From Chrysophaeum taylorii (lineage: Eukaryota > Sar > Pelagophyceae > Pelagomonadales > Pelagomonadaceae): 58,310 bases of DNA. Position numbers and translations under genes: made by a program. The notes under the pieces were generated by a model, which saw only the letters and a program-made list of their open reading frames with translations, did not search any database and was not told the DNA's origin. The stretch is taken from NCBI GenBank assembly GCA_029834535.1, contig JAQMWT010000434.1, forward strand, positions 1 through 58,310. Reading direction: 5' to 3'. Of the stretch, positions 32,124 through 41,871 are shown piece by piece; position 1 is the first letter of the stretch, and each line of letters begins with the position of its first letter.

Positions 32124-33197
32124 CTAGCGACGGAAACGGTGAAAGGCTGTTCCCTTGTCGTATCCTTCTTCACATTCTTTCGTAAGTTCGTTGATCGTAG
32201 AGACGTTCAACTCATCTTCGTACCTAACGATATCGCCAATCGCAAGGACTTCGCCTTGAGTGACGACCGTCGGCACTTCTTCCGCGGCAGTAACCGCAAC
32301 CCGAGCAGCGGATCGGTCGTGCTCTTCGCAAGAAGAACACATTCCTTCGACAACTCCCAACTGCTCGTTTTCAGCAAACGTAGCGACGAAAACCTGTCCC
32401 ATTTCCATAGGTTTCGACAAAATAACCGGTAGACATGTTCGACCGGGCTCGATTTGAAGCGTGCGCGCGTATGCCACTACTTCGCGCGCCTTCTCCGGAC
32501 CTGGGGAGAATTTGGTCGTAGCATGTCCCCGAGTAACCAAGGCTACCGTTCGTTCCGGCGGCGGGCTTCGGAGATCTTTAATCGTGCTCAAACGAGCGTA
32601 AACTCGAGTCTTGACCAGGTCGAGGCTCTTCCGAAAGGCATCGTGATGATTGTAAATCGTCACGGTTATCGGATCTCGATCGTAAATAGATCGAAAGGTC
32701 ACGATTGGTGCATCTATCCGTTCATCCTCGAACTTAATCTTCTTGCGCCCGTAGACGACTTGGGTTCGATAAAAACAGATTCGATCTTGGGGTAGTCCAC
32801 GACGGCTCCTAAAACTCGTATATCGCGCCCTCCCAACAGGAACAGATAGTTCGTATCGGCCACAATAGCGACAATGGGGGCGGCGATGTTGTCGGCGAGG
32901 GCGACCCGAATCGCGATCCAACGAAAGATCGTCGTCGTATTCAACCCTGATCCGTACAGCTTGCGCTTAATCGGAAGTTCGCCTTCATCGAAAATCAACT
33001 GATCTTTGGCCAACTTTCTGACCATTTCGGCAAATATAAGAAACATCCGCCATTCCATCGACACCGATGGTCGTCGAGAATTTCGGTCCGTCACGATTCC
33101 TGTAGATGTGACAGGCCATAAACGTAAGAGTACCCGTATCTAAACAACGGAGGGTAACCAAATCATCTTCGATCGTCTTGCCATCTCGCGGCGTCAA
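32124..33197 (-). pseudogene. Protease region, copy B
   Basis: Frames 33197-32985, 33094-32714 and 32921-32124 cover the protease region. IGVDGMADVSYI (divergent Asp-Thr-Gly site) and LLGGRDIRVLG are conserved. Two deletions break the frame near 33030 and 32790. The C-terminal part with CSSCEEHD continues to the start of the methyltransferase. Confidence 0.65.
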
Positions 33198-33777
33198 CGA
33201 AGTGTGAGCACACCGGCTCTGACTCGCTCATCTCCGGGTTGGGCATCGATACCGCGGCTTGAGCTCGTATCATCTGTTGTTGGCGTCATCGACGTAACGC
33301 TCGCGGCAGCCTTTATCTGGCGGCTTCCGCTCTTCCTCCAAGACAATCTCGAGGGAATCAGTGCTGGTAGGGATCCCGATCTTTGCTACTCTCGGAAGCG
33401 AAGGACCTCTCCCATAACTCATTCATTTCGTCTTTCCAGAATGCATCCGTAGATTCATTCGTCGTTGGTTGATCATCACCATCATCGGCGATCGGTTCCG
33501 TGTCGGCTGCGGCTTCGAGTCCGTAGCTGAGCGGTTGTTCTGGTGGCTTCTTTAGCAAGAAGTTCCGAGTTCTCGTCCACCAATCCTGCAGGTTCCACGT
33601 CGGCTCGTCTTCGTCCCAATTCAGAACGCTGCTAATCTTCTTCTTTAATCAATCCTTCTCTTCCGGCGGCGTGTCCATGGCTCGATCCGTCGTGACCGAA
33701 ACCACTTCGGGGGGGGGGCCGCAGGAAAAGATGGCGTCGTCCCCGACGTCAACTCTATCGTAAGATCGTCGTCTGCG

Positions 33778-35940
33778 TCACTCGCTCGCGATGGTCATCG
33801 TCTCGTCCGTCGAATGATCATCCGAGCTATCACTGCAGAAATCCATGTCTGGCTCACAGACAGTTCGGTCGCTAAAGGTCGTCCCTGGAGGGTCCAAAGA
33901 TAAGCCGATAGCGTCGAGGGCTTCCTCGTCAAAAACAAACGGTGCGTCGTCCGTGGACGACTCGTCAAGTAACGTTATCGCGGACACTGGTTCACAAGGT
34001 GTAGCTTCTTCATCTTCCGAATCTGAATCGCCTTCCCAGTATCGTGGAGCTTCGAGGTCCTCGCTCGAATCTTCGAGTTCATCGCTCGACATCTCTTCAT
34101 AAATCTGTGCCAAAGACCGACGATCGGTCAGCACATCGTTGGGTGGCTCGTCCATCGGCGGGCGAGCAAGATCTTCGAATGCGGCCGCGGCAAGGGCGTC
34201 GGCTGCATCGTCGGTGCGGGTGTCCGTGTTTGGGTACACCATCACTCCTAATGGTAACTGTTGACCGCAAGGGTTCGTAAACGCGAACGTTGCAGACGAA
34301 TGTCCCGAGTCTTCCCGGTAACGACCATCGTCCGAATTTCGATCGCGAGATCTTCGTCGCCGGCGGCGCCGGGAATGTCTGCTAGAGCTCCGGCTGTCTT
34401 TCCGTCGGCGCGGGCGCGAGCTGCTACGGCTCTTGTCGCGGCGTCGGGGGCTCCGGCTATCTCGACGGCCCGGTCGTGTCGAAGACGATCGGCCGTGTCC
34501 ATCTTTCAAGTGCTTCACGGAATCCATAACCGTGGTCAGCTGCGTGCCCATATCGTTGAGTCTGCTCTGAATGTCGTGAGCGGCGCTCGAACCGAGGGTG
34601 GCATTGGAACTGCCGTCGTCACGCGAATGACCATCTTTCTTGTGTCGGCTTTCCCATCGTCCTCGAGAGATGGGCTTTTTGCCGTCTTCGATGTACTTAC
34701 ACATCGCAACATAATAGTCGTCGGGCTCGCGGTTGCAAATGACCCGGTTCCCGCGTTCATCCTTGTCGTGGGTCGTTAAGAAAAACCCACACTCCTTGCA
34801 TGTGCTCTCGAACCACTTCTTCGGATTATCTTCGAGACGCAATGCTTCATATTTCGTCGTTTTATCTTTCGTTCCCGAGGCGAGCGCCCGTCCTCCGCGT
34901 CCAGACGGTGGCTTCTGCGGCTTCGCGCCCGACGGATTCGTTGAATTTCGGCTGTTCTTCTCCGCCATTGCGGTTGCGAAATCGTTCTCGAGCCGCGTAA
35001 TCAATGACAACGTAGACGTAAACGTTTTATACGTCGTCGGGTGCCCGCTGCGCATGGTTCGCACGCGGGATTTCAAATCGCTGGACTCCAGTCCACGTAT
35101 CAAGTAAGAGATGATCTCCACATCGTTGAGATCTCGGTTGGCCACAGAACAGTACGCCATGGCCTCTTTCTGAAATTTGATGCAATACGTATGTACGTGG
35201 CGTTCCCCAGAGCGTTTCGGAACGGTCGCTTGGGTCGTGCATTGCAATTTTCGTAGCGATTCCTCTGCCGTCACCGGCAGTGGGCAACTCTCTCGGAAAT
35301 ATTTAAAAATCTTGAGGCAGTACTTCTCGTTCAGTCGTCGTAATCGTCGTACCACTGAACCGTACTCCTCATCGTCGATATCCCGACGTAAATAAAAAGA
35401 CGCTGGGTGATCGAGATCTTTACACAGGTCTTCGTACTTCTTCAAGTGTTCTCGAAAAATTGGTGCGACTGTGTCGCGCAAACTCGCGGGCAACAGGTAC
35501 CGCAGTTTCTCCATGCTAAAATGGTCTTCGGCTAACGTACTCATCACTGCGCCCGCATCTAAATCGAACTGGCCCTGGTCGCGTCTATCAAGAACCAGTT
35601 TAAAAGTTTCGGTCTTTAATCCGGAGGTCGATCGCCGCTCCTTGTTGCGATCGTGTTTACCTAACGCGCTGGCGAACCGATCCGTGAAGCCCATCAAGAA
35701 CTCTTGGGTGTCGATCCTTCCGTCGCCACGCGTCTCCTCCTTTTCTTCGTCATCGTCGTCTTCATAGCGCGGCTTCCTAGCCTTCGCGCGTGATCGTGTA
35801 GTTGGCGGCTCTTCCTCAGCTCGGGACCCCGGACTGCTCGCTCGCCTCGATTGACTCGGCGTACGTAGCTCGTCCCTTTCTCGGGTTAGATAATTTACTT
35901 GATCCTGGAGGTCGTCTGCTCGAGCGTTGGCCCTCCGCAC
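33778..35940 (-). CDS. Gag with capsid-like, Cys/His and SR-rich regions, copy B
   Basis: This 720-codon frame forms the best preserved Gag. In order it has: a coiled-coil end (DLQDQVNYLTRERDELRTPS); an acidic linker; a helical capsid-like region at about residues 120-340 with the retrotransposon Gag signature around NDVEIISYLIRGL; and a Cys/His cluster near residue 400 (CKECGFF, then H and C). A strongly Arg/Ser-rich domain near residues 500-565 (DSRSSSRHSRRRRRRRSRD) and an acidic C-terminus shared with copies A and C follow. Gag would form the particle and bind RNA. The SR-rich block may replace the usual CCHC knuckle as RNA binder. The upstream frame 36502-35816 overlaps and carries the N-terminus, so one frame break lies near 35900-36000. 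Confidence 0.75.
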   Translation of the reverse strand: MRRANARADDLQDQVNYLTRERDELRTPSQSRRASSPGSRAEEEPPTTRSRAKARKPRYEDDDDEEKEETRGDGRIDTQEFLMGFTDRFASALGKHDRNKERRSTSGLKTETFKLVLDRRDQGQFDLDAGAVMSTLAEDHFSMEKLRYLLPASLRDTVAPIFREHLKKYEDLCKDLDHPASFYLRRDIDDEEYGSVVRRLRRLNEKYCLKIFKYFRESCPLPVTAEESLRKLQCTTQATVPKRSGERHVHTYCIKFQKEAMAYCSVANRDLNDVEIISYLIRGLESSDLKSRVRTMRSGHPTTYKTFTSTLSLITRLENDFATAMAEKNSRNSTNPSGAKPQKPPSGRGGRALASGTKDKTTKYEALRLEDNPKKWFESTCKECGFFLTTHDKDERGNRVICNREPDDYYVAMCKYIEDGKKPISRGRWESRHKKDGHSRDDGSSNATLGSSAAHDIQSRLNDMGTQLTTVMDSVKHLKDGHGRSSSTRPGRRDSRSPRRRDKSRSSSRPRRRKDSRSSSRHSRRRRRRRSRDRNSDDGRYREDSGHSSATFAFTNPCGQQLPLGVMVYPNTDTRTDDAADALAAAAFEDLARPPMDEPPNDVLTDRRSLAQIYEEMSSDELEDSSEDLEAPRYWEGDSDSEDEEATPCEPVSAITLLDESSTDDAPFVFDEEALDAIGLSLDPPGTTFSDRTVCEPDMDFCSDSSDDHSTDETMTIASE

Positions 35941-36750
35941 TTGCTCTCTTAATTCTTCGGCCTCCTTCCGTTGTAGCCGCTCCTTTCGATCGTTTTCTTC
36001 CGCCGCCTTGTTGCCTTTTCCTGCGAACGTTCGTTTTCTTCACGTAACGCCCGCAAATGAGCCTCGCAACCCGTTCATTTTCGTTGCGTCCGGGGGTCGT
36101 GCCCGCGTTGACGGCTGTCGGTCGTCCTCCTGACGGTCTCTCCGTCGGTTCGCCGGTGTTGTAGTCTCGCTCTTCTTCCTCGTTGTCAACTTTCAGTGTC
36201 GTGCTCTCTTCATCATCATCATCATCATCATCGTCATTCCTCTCGCTCGTCTCATCCTGTCGGCGTGGCGGTTCGTCGTATCGCGTCTGCTCGTCGGCAG
36301 CATCATCGTCTTCCATATCGGCACTGGCTCGTTCTAGTCGGCCGAGATCAGAGCGGGTCCAGAATGGTTGTCGTCGTCGTTCTTGTGCTCCTTCGACTGG
36401 ACTTCTACTCGTCCACGACGCGTAATATCGTCGTCGCGCGTCTTCCACCGACCGATCTATCAGTCCGGTGGGCGGCAGAATCTGTCTCTGCCCGGCAATC
36501 AATCCTCGTGAGTTGCGATCTCACTCCGCTCGCCTGCGGCAGCGGTGCCCGGGTTGCGCGTCGGCTAGAACCGAATCGCGCGTCGTCACCTGACGATCAA
36601 CGTATCCGGCCGGAAACTTTCCCACGGCGTGGTCCCAATTCTTGTCGCGCGCTTGATCAGGCGCGCACGGCTTGTCCGCACCGTGCGCGAGGATGCACGA
36701 TACTGTCCGCTGCGACCGATATGGTCGCTCGAACTCGTATTCCTTCCACC

Positions 36751-37085
36751 TGTGGCGTTAGGAGAATTTTGCGCCTACCTGGCGTGCCTTCAACCTGGCT
36801 CGCCGCTTGCGTCCGTGCCCTTGATGGATCACTGGACGAGGATGGCCGTTCTCCCGCCACACAACCACAAACAACCGTGCCTGGTCCTCACAACTTGAGG
36901 ATCGGCTGTTGCTTTTATGATCAAGATATTATCGAACAACGCAGAAATCAGGGGCACGTCACGAAAAGGAAAGATCTTCATGTCATAGCCAAAAACCGCA
37001 TATCACGCTACGGAGTAGGGTGCCCCTGATAAGGGGGGGGGGGTAGAAGAGGGGTAAGCCTTAGGAGGCGGGAGTTGCCGCCACA
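36751..37085 (-). repeat. 5' LTR of Gypsy copy B
   Basis: The 335 bp LTR has TGTGGCGG...CGCCACA termini. It is followed on the plus strand by the TCGAA duplicate (37086-37090). It differs from its partner at 26897 by numerous small indels. The primer-site segment lies at 36729-36748. Confidence 0.9.
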
Positions 37086-37754
37086 TCGAACACGCCGGAA
37101 TCTTCCTCGCAAAAACCAACATCCAGCCCATCTCCTAACCACCATCATCCCCCATCAATGCCCCTCTCGAACACAAACCTTCTTCCAACACCTTCGCAAA
37201 ACCCTCATCGCATTCATTACAACCCCCAGCATTTGCCCTACGTCACGTCATTCGCAACGCACTTAATACACGGAAAGCCCCCATCAACAGTCCCAGCGTT
37301 AGCCCTTCTTGATTGTCGGAGTATGAAATGGGACGTGCCACCATTCGTTTCGTGTTCCTCCATTCGTCAATATATGTCCATGCGTTTATATTACAAAAAT
37401 TAGAATTATTCTTTTATATGTGCCCTTTAAGAGGTGCAAATTGTTATATGTGATTTTAAAAATAAAATTGGTATATGTAAACCGCTTAACCCTATATTGT
37501 TTATAAGTGTCATTTAGATACATGTAATTGTTAAAAGTGTCACTACTATAACGAAATTGGTGTAGAGGCCGCTATTGTAAAATATTGTAATAAGTGTCAC
37601 AGCCTTTTGTACAATTGTTATAAGCGTCATTTTTTTTCTGGTAAAATATTTTTTAGCGTCACACTTTTTTTAAAATTGTATTGTAAATAAGTGTCACAAG
37701 TTTGAGTTGCTTCACATTGCTTTCCTTACCCCTGGTGGTTACCCCCTTCGGTAC
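37086..37754. other. AT-rich spacer with TTATAAGTGTCAC repeats
   Basis: Up to 37136 it continues the interrupted ORF. From 37380 to 37735 the DNA becomes AT-rich with at least six degenerate copies of TTATAAGTGTCA at 30-50 base spacing. The inverted form of this motif recurs at 51.1-51.2 kb and 51.55-51.76 kb. No gene is seen. Confidence 0.6.
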
Positions 37755-38090
37755 TGTGGCGTAAGGAGAATTTAGTGGCTACCTGGCGTGCCTTCGAATC
37801 GTGGCTCGCCGCTCGCGTCCGTGCCCTCGGTGGAGTCACTGGACGAGGATGGCCGTTCTCCCGCCACACAACCACAAACAACTTCCGTGCCTGGTCCTCG
37901 CAACTTGAGGATCGGCGGTTGCTTTATGATCAAGATATTGCCGAAACACAGAAATCAGGGTGACACATGTCACGGAAAAGGAAGATGATGTCACAAAGAA
38001 AACTGACATCATCAGAACGGAGTATGGTGCCCCTGATAAGGGGGGCCCTAGAAGAGGGGTAAGCCTTAGGAAGCGGGAGTTGCCGCCACA
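37755..38090 (-). repeat. 3' LTR of Gypsy copy C
   Basis: 336 bp with the family termini. The polypurine tract CCAGGGGAGTCC lies at 38091-38102, immediately before the LTR in element orientation. Confidence 0.9.
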
Positions 38091-38130
38091 GGACTCCCCT
38101 GGTAAGAATTCGAGCTGCCCCAGCGAGGTG

Positions 38131-39552
38131 CTAGCGCGAGGAGCGCGGCTTCGCCTTACGAGCATCTCGTGAACGAATCTTCTGGTAAACGCGGGTGATG
38201 ACCGGTTCAGGAACTCGGCCACTGCGCAAAGTAAACTTGGGAATCAACACATCAATCTCGTGCGGAGCGAAATCCGTGACACAAGGAGTTGTGTTGGAGG
38301 AAATTCTGGACTTGTCGGTGAAACTTCGACCTTCAACGTCCTTGAACTCGGGTTTGAGCTTGCGGTGCGAAAGGTGAGAGGTCGGCTTGAAATAAGCGAC
38401 ATCATCGTTCGGACCCAAATCGGAGTAGAAATGTAGAGCAACACGATCATTTTGGTAATCGCAAGGCCCATAAACTTCAGCAACATAAATCTTCTTGCGC
38501 CAATCAGAGCGCTTCCGGTCAGGAATCCGGAAAACAACAAACTTACCGTGCTGATAATCATCACGGAAGGTTTCTTCGGGTTTGCGGATGGCTTGATCAA
38601 CGATCGGAGGTACCATCACAGGCGTGATCTGACTTACATGAACACGTCGTTCTTCGGGCGGAGAGTCGAGAGACTCAATCCTATAGGTGACCGGGGAAAG
38701 GCGTTCCTTGATAATAAACGGCCCTCGCCATTCCGGTCGAAGTTTGTTCTGATGGAAAGGAATGTAGAGCAAAACGTGTGATCCTTCCTTGTATTCAACA
38801 TCAACATGATCGGCATTGTAGGCCAATCTTTGTTTCTTCAAAGCTTTATCACGAGCCTCGTGGACGATCTTCGTATAATACTTCAATCGTTCACGAGTTT
38901 CGGCGACTGCATCAGAGCGAGTCTTCGGCAATAATCGCGTATCAAGGTCCATAAGCGTGTAGTCAGTCGGCAGCATCGGCTGACGGTTCAGGCGCAGCAT
39001 AAAGGGAGAAATCTGCGTGCCTGGAATAAACTTGCGGTTATAACAAAACGCAATATAATGGGCAAAGTCGGGCCAATCCGTGATGTTCCGGCCCTGAAGG
39101 CAAGCACGGAGGAAGGCCTTGATAAATCGGTTAACACGCTCAGCCGGGTTCGACTGGGCATGATAAGGAATCGTAGTTTGGTATCGTGTATTGAAGAGAT
39201 GGCAAAACTCGCGCATCAACTTGTTCACGAACTCTTTACCGTTGTCGGTACGAATCATCTGGGGCAAGTAGCCCTTGAGGAGGATGTTAATGACAAAAGA
39301 CTCGAGGACAGACTCGGCAGTCTTGTCGTTCAAAACATCCAGAATCAAGAAATGCGAGAACGGATCAAAAAATACTAGAAGATACGTCTCGGGACCAGCG
39401 CTGGGCAAGGGTCCAAATAAATCCATGCAAAGAACAGCACCATCACCATCGTAGACGGGCTGCTGCAAGAGTCCAGCTCGTTTCGGCTCCGGCGTACGAG
39501 CTTTCTGGCAAACTAAAAACTCGGCAATGAAGACTCCAACTTCGTTCGACAT
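38131..39552 (-). CDS. Integrase, copy C
   Basis: The 473-codon frame begins with ATG two codons after the TAG that ends the RNase H frame and lies in the same phase. It covers the rear of the zinc-binding domain, where LVCQKAR has the second Cys but Phe in place of the first. The catalytic core has D44 (MDLFGPL), D103 (RTDNGKEF) and E138 (NPAERVNR). The C-terminal part has a GPF motif (EWRGPFIIKERL). After that, residues about 300-390 (GKFVVFRIPDRKRSDW and VALHFYSDLGPNDD) form an extra conserved module of SH3/chromo-barrel character. Such modules can target integration in some Gypsy elements, but this is inference. The core residues are intact; the N-terminal domain is compromised. Confidence 0.88.
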   Translation of the reverse strand: MSNEVGVFIAEFLVCQKARTPEPKRAGLLQQPVYDGDGAVLCMDLFGPLPSAGPETYLLVFFDPFSHFLILDVLNDKTAESVLESFVINILLKGYLPQMIRTDNGKEFVNKLMREFCHLFNTRYQTTIPYHAQSNPAERVNRFIKAFLRACLQGRNITDWPDFAHYIAFCYNRKFIPGTQISPFMLRLNRQPMLPTDYTLMDLDTRLLPKTRSDAVAETRERLKYYTKIVHEARDKALKKQRLAYNADHVDVEYKEGSHVLLYIPFHQNKLRPEWRGPFIIKERLSPVTYRIESLDSPPEERRVHVSQITPVMVPPIVDQAIRKPEETFRDDYQHGKFVVFRIPDRKRSDWRKKIYVAEVYGPCDYQNDRVALHFYSDLGPNDDVAYFKPTSHLSHRKLKPEFKDVEGRSFTDKSRISSNTTPCVTDFAPHEIDVLIPKFTLRSGRVPEPVITRVYQKIRSRDARKAKPRSSR

Positions 39553-39561
39553 GTGAGGCCA

Positions 39562-41871
39562 CTAAAATCGTTCTTGGATAGCCTGGACGGTGCTGTGACG
39601 TCCCATATGACCACCGTTAACCGGAGTGTCATGGTAGAGTCGAATAATGCGCTTGCGCAACGTAGCAGGTGCAACAATCATCGGGTGCAAATCAGCAGAA
39701 ATGCGGTAAAGAACGTCTTTAACGACTTCGAATCGTTCGTTCGCTCGGGAACGTCGCGGCGTCTGACCTTGGGCCATTCGGTAGCGAATATCCTCGCAAG
39801 TAGCATCCGATTCTTGCTCACGTGCGATCTCAGCGAGCGTCATATTATCGGGTATCTTATCGATATAATCTTTGTAAGCGGCTGCGTCCTTGAAGATCTG
39901 TGGCTCATCGCGCGCACGGTTCTTCCGACGTTGTCTCGTAGCGTGAGACGTAGCCAATTTCATCGGATCCTTTCAGGGTCTTCGTCTTCGTCTTCCGGCA
40001 GTTCGGTCGTAACAAACGACATTATGAAGTGGCAGCCGGAAGCGGGAATTCCTCGGTCATCAACAGGTCGGGGAAGCTCTTGGAACACCAGATAAGCGTG
40101 GTTCAAAGGTTCTCCAAACTCGTCAGTCTCGATGACATGATCTATCGGATTGCGGGAGAGACAGTCAGGGATACTCATTCCCGGTGACTTTCCCGGCTTG
40201 TAACCAAGTTCAGGGTCAAAATTGGCGAGGCGCATCGCCCAACGAGCAAGCTGCCCAGACGAGTGCGTCGCCTTACGTAAAACCGTCAAATTTCGGCGAT
40301 CGGTCTCCAAAACAGTACGGTGCCCTTCGATGTAGGCTCGAAAGTGCTCTAGAGAAAGTATAACTGCCAGCAGCTCTAACCGACGGGGCTCATAATTGCG
40401 CATCTCCTTCGGCACAGCTCGGCTCCAATATTCAATCACTCGTTCTTCTCGAGTCACTCTTCCGGCATCGTCCTTGACTTCGACAATCTGGAAGAGATAT
40501 GCTCCAAGTCCATCCTTGGAAGCATCGGATCGGATCTGGCAAGCCAGATCATAATCGGGGTGGTAGACTCCACGGGAATCAACCAAAGCTTCAATAATCG
40601 TATCCCAAGCTTTCTGACACTCGGGCGTCCACTCGAACTTTACACCTTCGAGGCATAATCGTCTCAGCGGTTCCACGATCTTCGAGTAGCCCTTCACATA
40701 TCGCCGGCAATAATTACTCATGCCGATGAAAGAGCGTATCTGGGTCTTCGGGGAAGTATTCGGCCTGGAATCGGCATCTTCTGCAGTGCTTCCAGCGTCT
40801 TCGGATTCGGCTTCAAGCCTTCTGGGGTAGAAATGTGTCCCAGAAATTCTATATCATCCTTGAGAAGGTGGAACTTCGCGGTTCGACCGCTGTACCCTCT
40901 CTGTGCCAAATGACACATCACTTCGATCAAAACTTGTAAATGTCGATGAAGATCGTCGGATCCCATCATAATATCGTCAACAAACGCAACCAAGTCTCGA
41001 TACATCCATTTCGAAAGGTCGCTCGCCATTTGCTTGCAGAAAGAGCTCCGGCCGTCTTCACACCTAGAGCCAATCGCAAGAAACTATGAGCGCCAAGTGG
41101 GCTGACCATCGTGACAGCGTCTTGCGCTGCCGGGTCTAGACGAAGGTTGTGGTATCCCCATCTAACATCGAGGCATGTCCGCCATCGTCGCATGGCGAGA
41201 AAAGCTAAAGCATCATCTTGTCGAATGTTCGGCCAACTGTCATTGACCAATTGATCGTTGAGCTGACGTAAGTCAACTGCAGCACGGAACGCGTTTGACG
41301 TTCCAATCTCAGCTCCTTTCTTCGGAAGCATCAACACAGGAAAGCCCCAAGGTGAGTTGGCCGGACGAATGACTCCATCCCGGCACCACTCGCTGATCTG
41401 CTTGCGGAGACAATCGAGCTTCGCAGGCGTCAATCGGTAGGGCGTCATCTTAATCGGTCGCGGATTCGCGTCTTTGAATCGTAGAGACACAGGAGGTGAG
41501 TCCACAGGCCTCATAATCGGGTCGAAAAAGGCCCAAGAATACTGCACACAGTGACGGAGCATCAGTTTCGCCTCGTCATCTAAGTGCGGATTGTCAGGAA
41601 TTCCCAGCTCCTGAACAACCTTGTCAACTTCTTCCTTCGTAGGAACTTGAACTTTCATAGCTTCATTATCCTTGACATGCTCGGGAGTTTGCGGCAGCGG
41701 TGCACCCTCAGCATCGCGCGGCGCATCTTTCCATGGCACATCGAAATTTTTCTCATATCTTAGTCTCACTTCCGGGTGGCTTTTGTTGATCCTCTCGCCT
41801 TTGACACGAACACTCGGCTCGCTCTTAATCTTCGGTTCCCGATCTCGCTCAGGATCTGGCGGAACATCCAA
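39562..41871 (-). pseudogene. Reverse transcriptase and RNase H, copy C
   Basis: Frames 41871-40966, 41029-40718, 40721-39960 and 39963-39562 make up RT, RNase H and the linker to integrase. RT blocks: VIRPANSPWGFPVLMLPKK, AAVDLRQLND, catalytic LDVRWGYHNL and FVDDIMMGS. RNase H blocks: RSDASKDGLGAYL, LELLAVILSLEHFRAYI and LETDRRNLTVL. The linker ends with the HDTPVNGGHMGRH half of the integrase zinc domain and TAG after QERF. Single-base differences from copy B near 41040, 40720 and 39965 break the frame. The 5' end overlaps the methyltransferase frame in the -1 phase near a C run at 41883-41894. Confidence 0.88.

Larger units (their letters stand above)
26897..37085 (-). mobile_element. Ty3/Gypsy copy B with methyltransferase
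   Basis: This is a full-length 10.2 kb element on the minus strand between LTRs 36751-37085 (5') and 26897-27232 (3'). It is flanked by a perfect TCGAA duplication at 26892-26896 and 37086-37090. Gene order is Gag, protease, methyltransferase, RT, RNase H, integrase. Relative to copy C it has many small deletions in the leader, protease, methyltransferase and RT regions. Its Gag, by contrast, has an open 720-codon frame with a capsid-like part that copies A and C lack. The two LTRs differ by many substitutions and indels, so the insertion is older than copy C. Confidence 0.92.
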
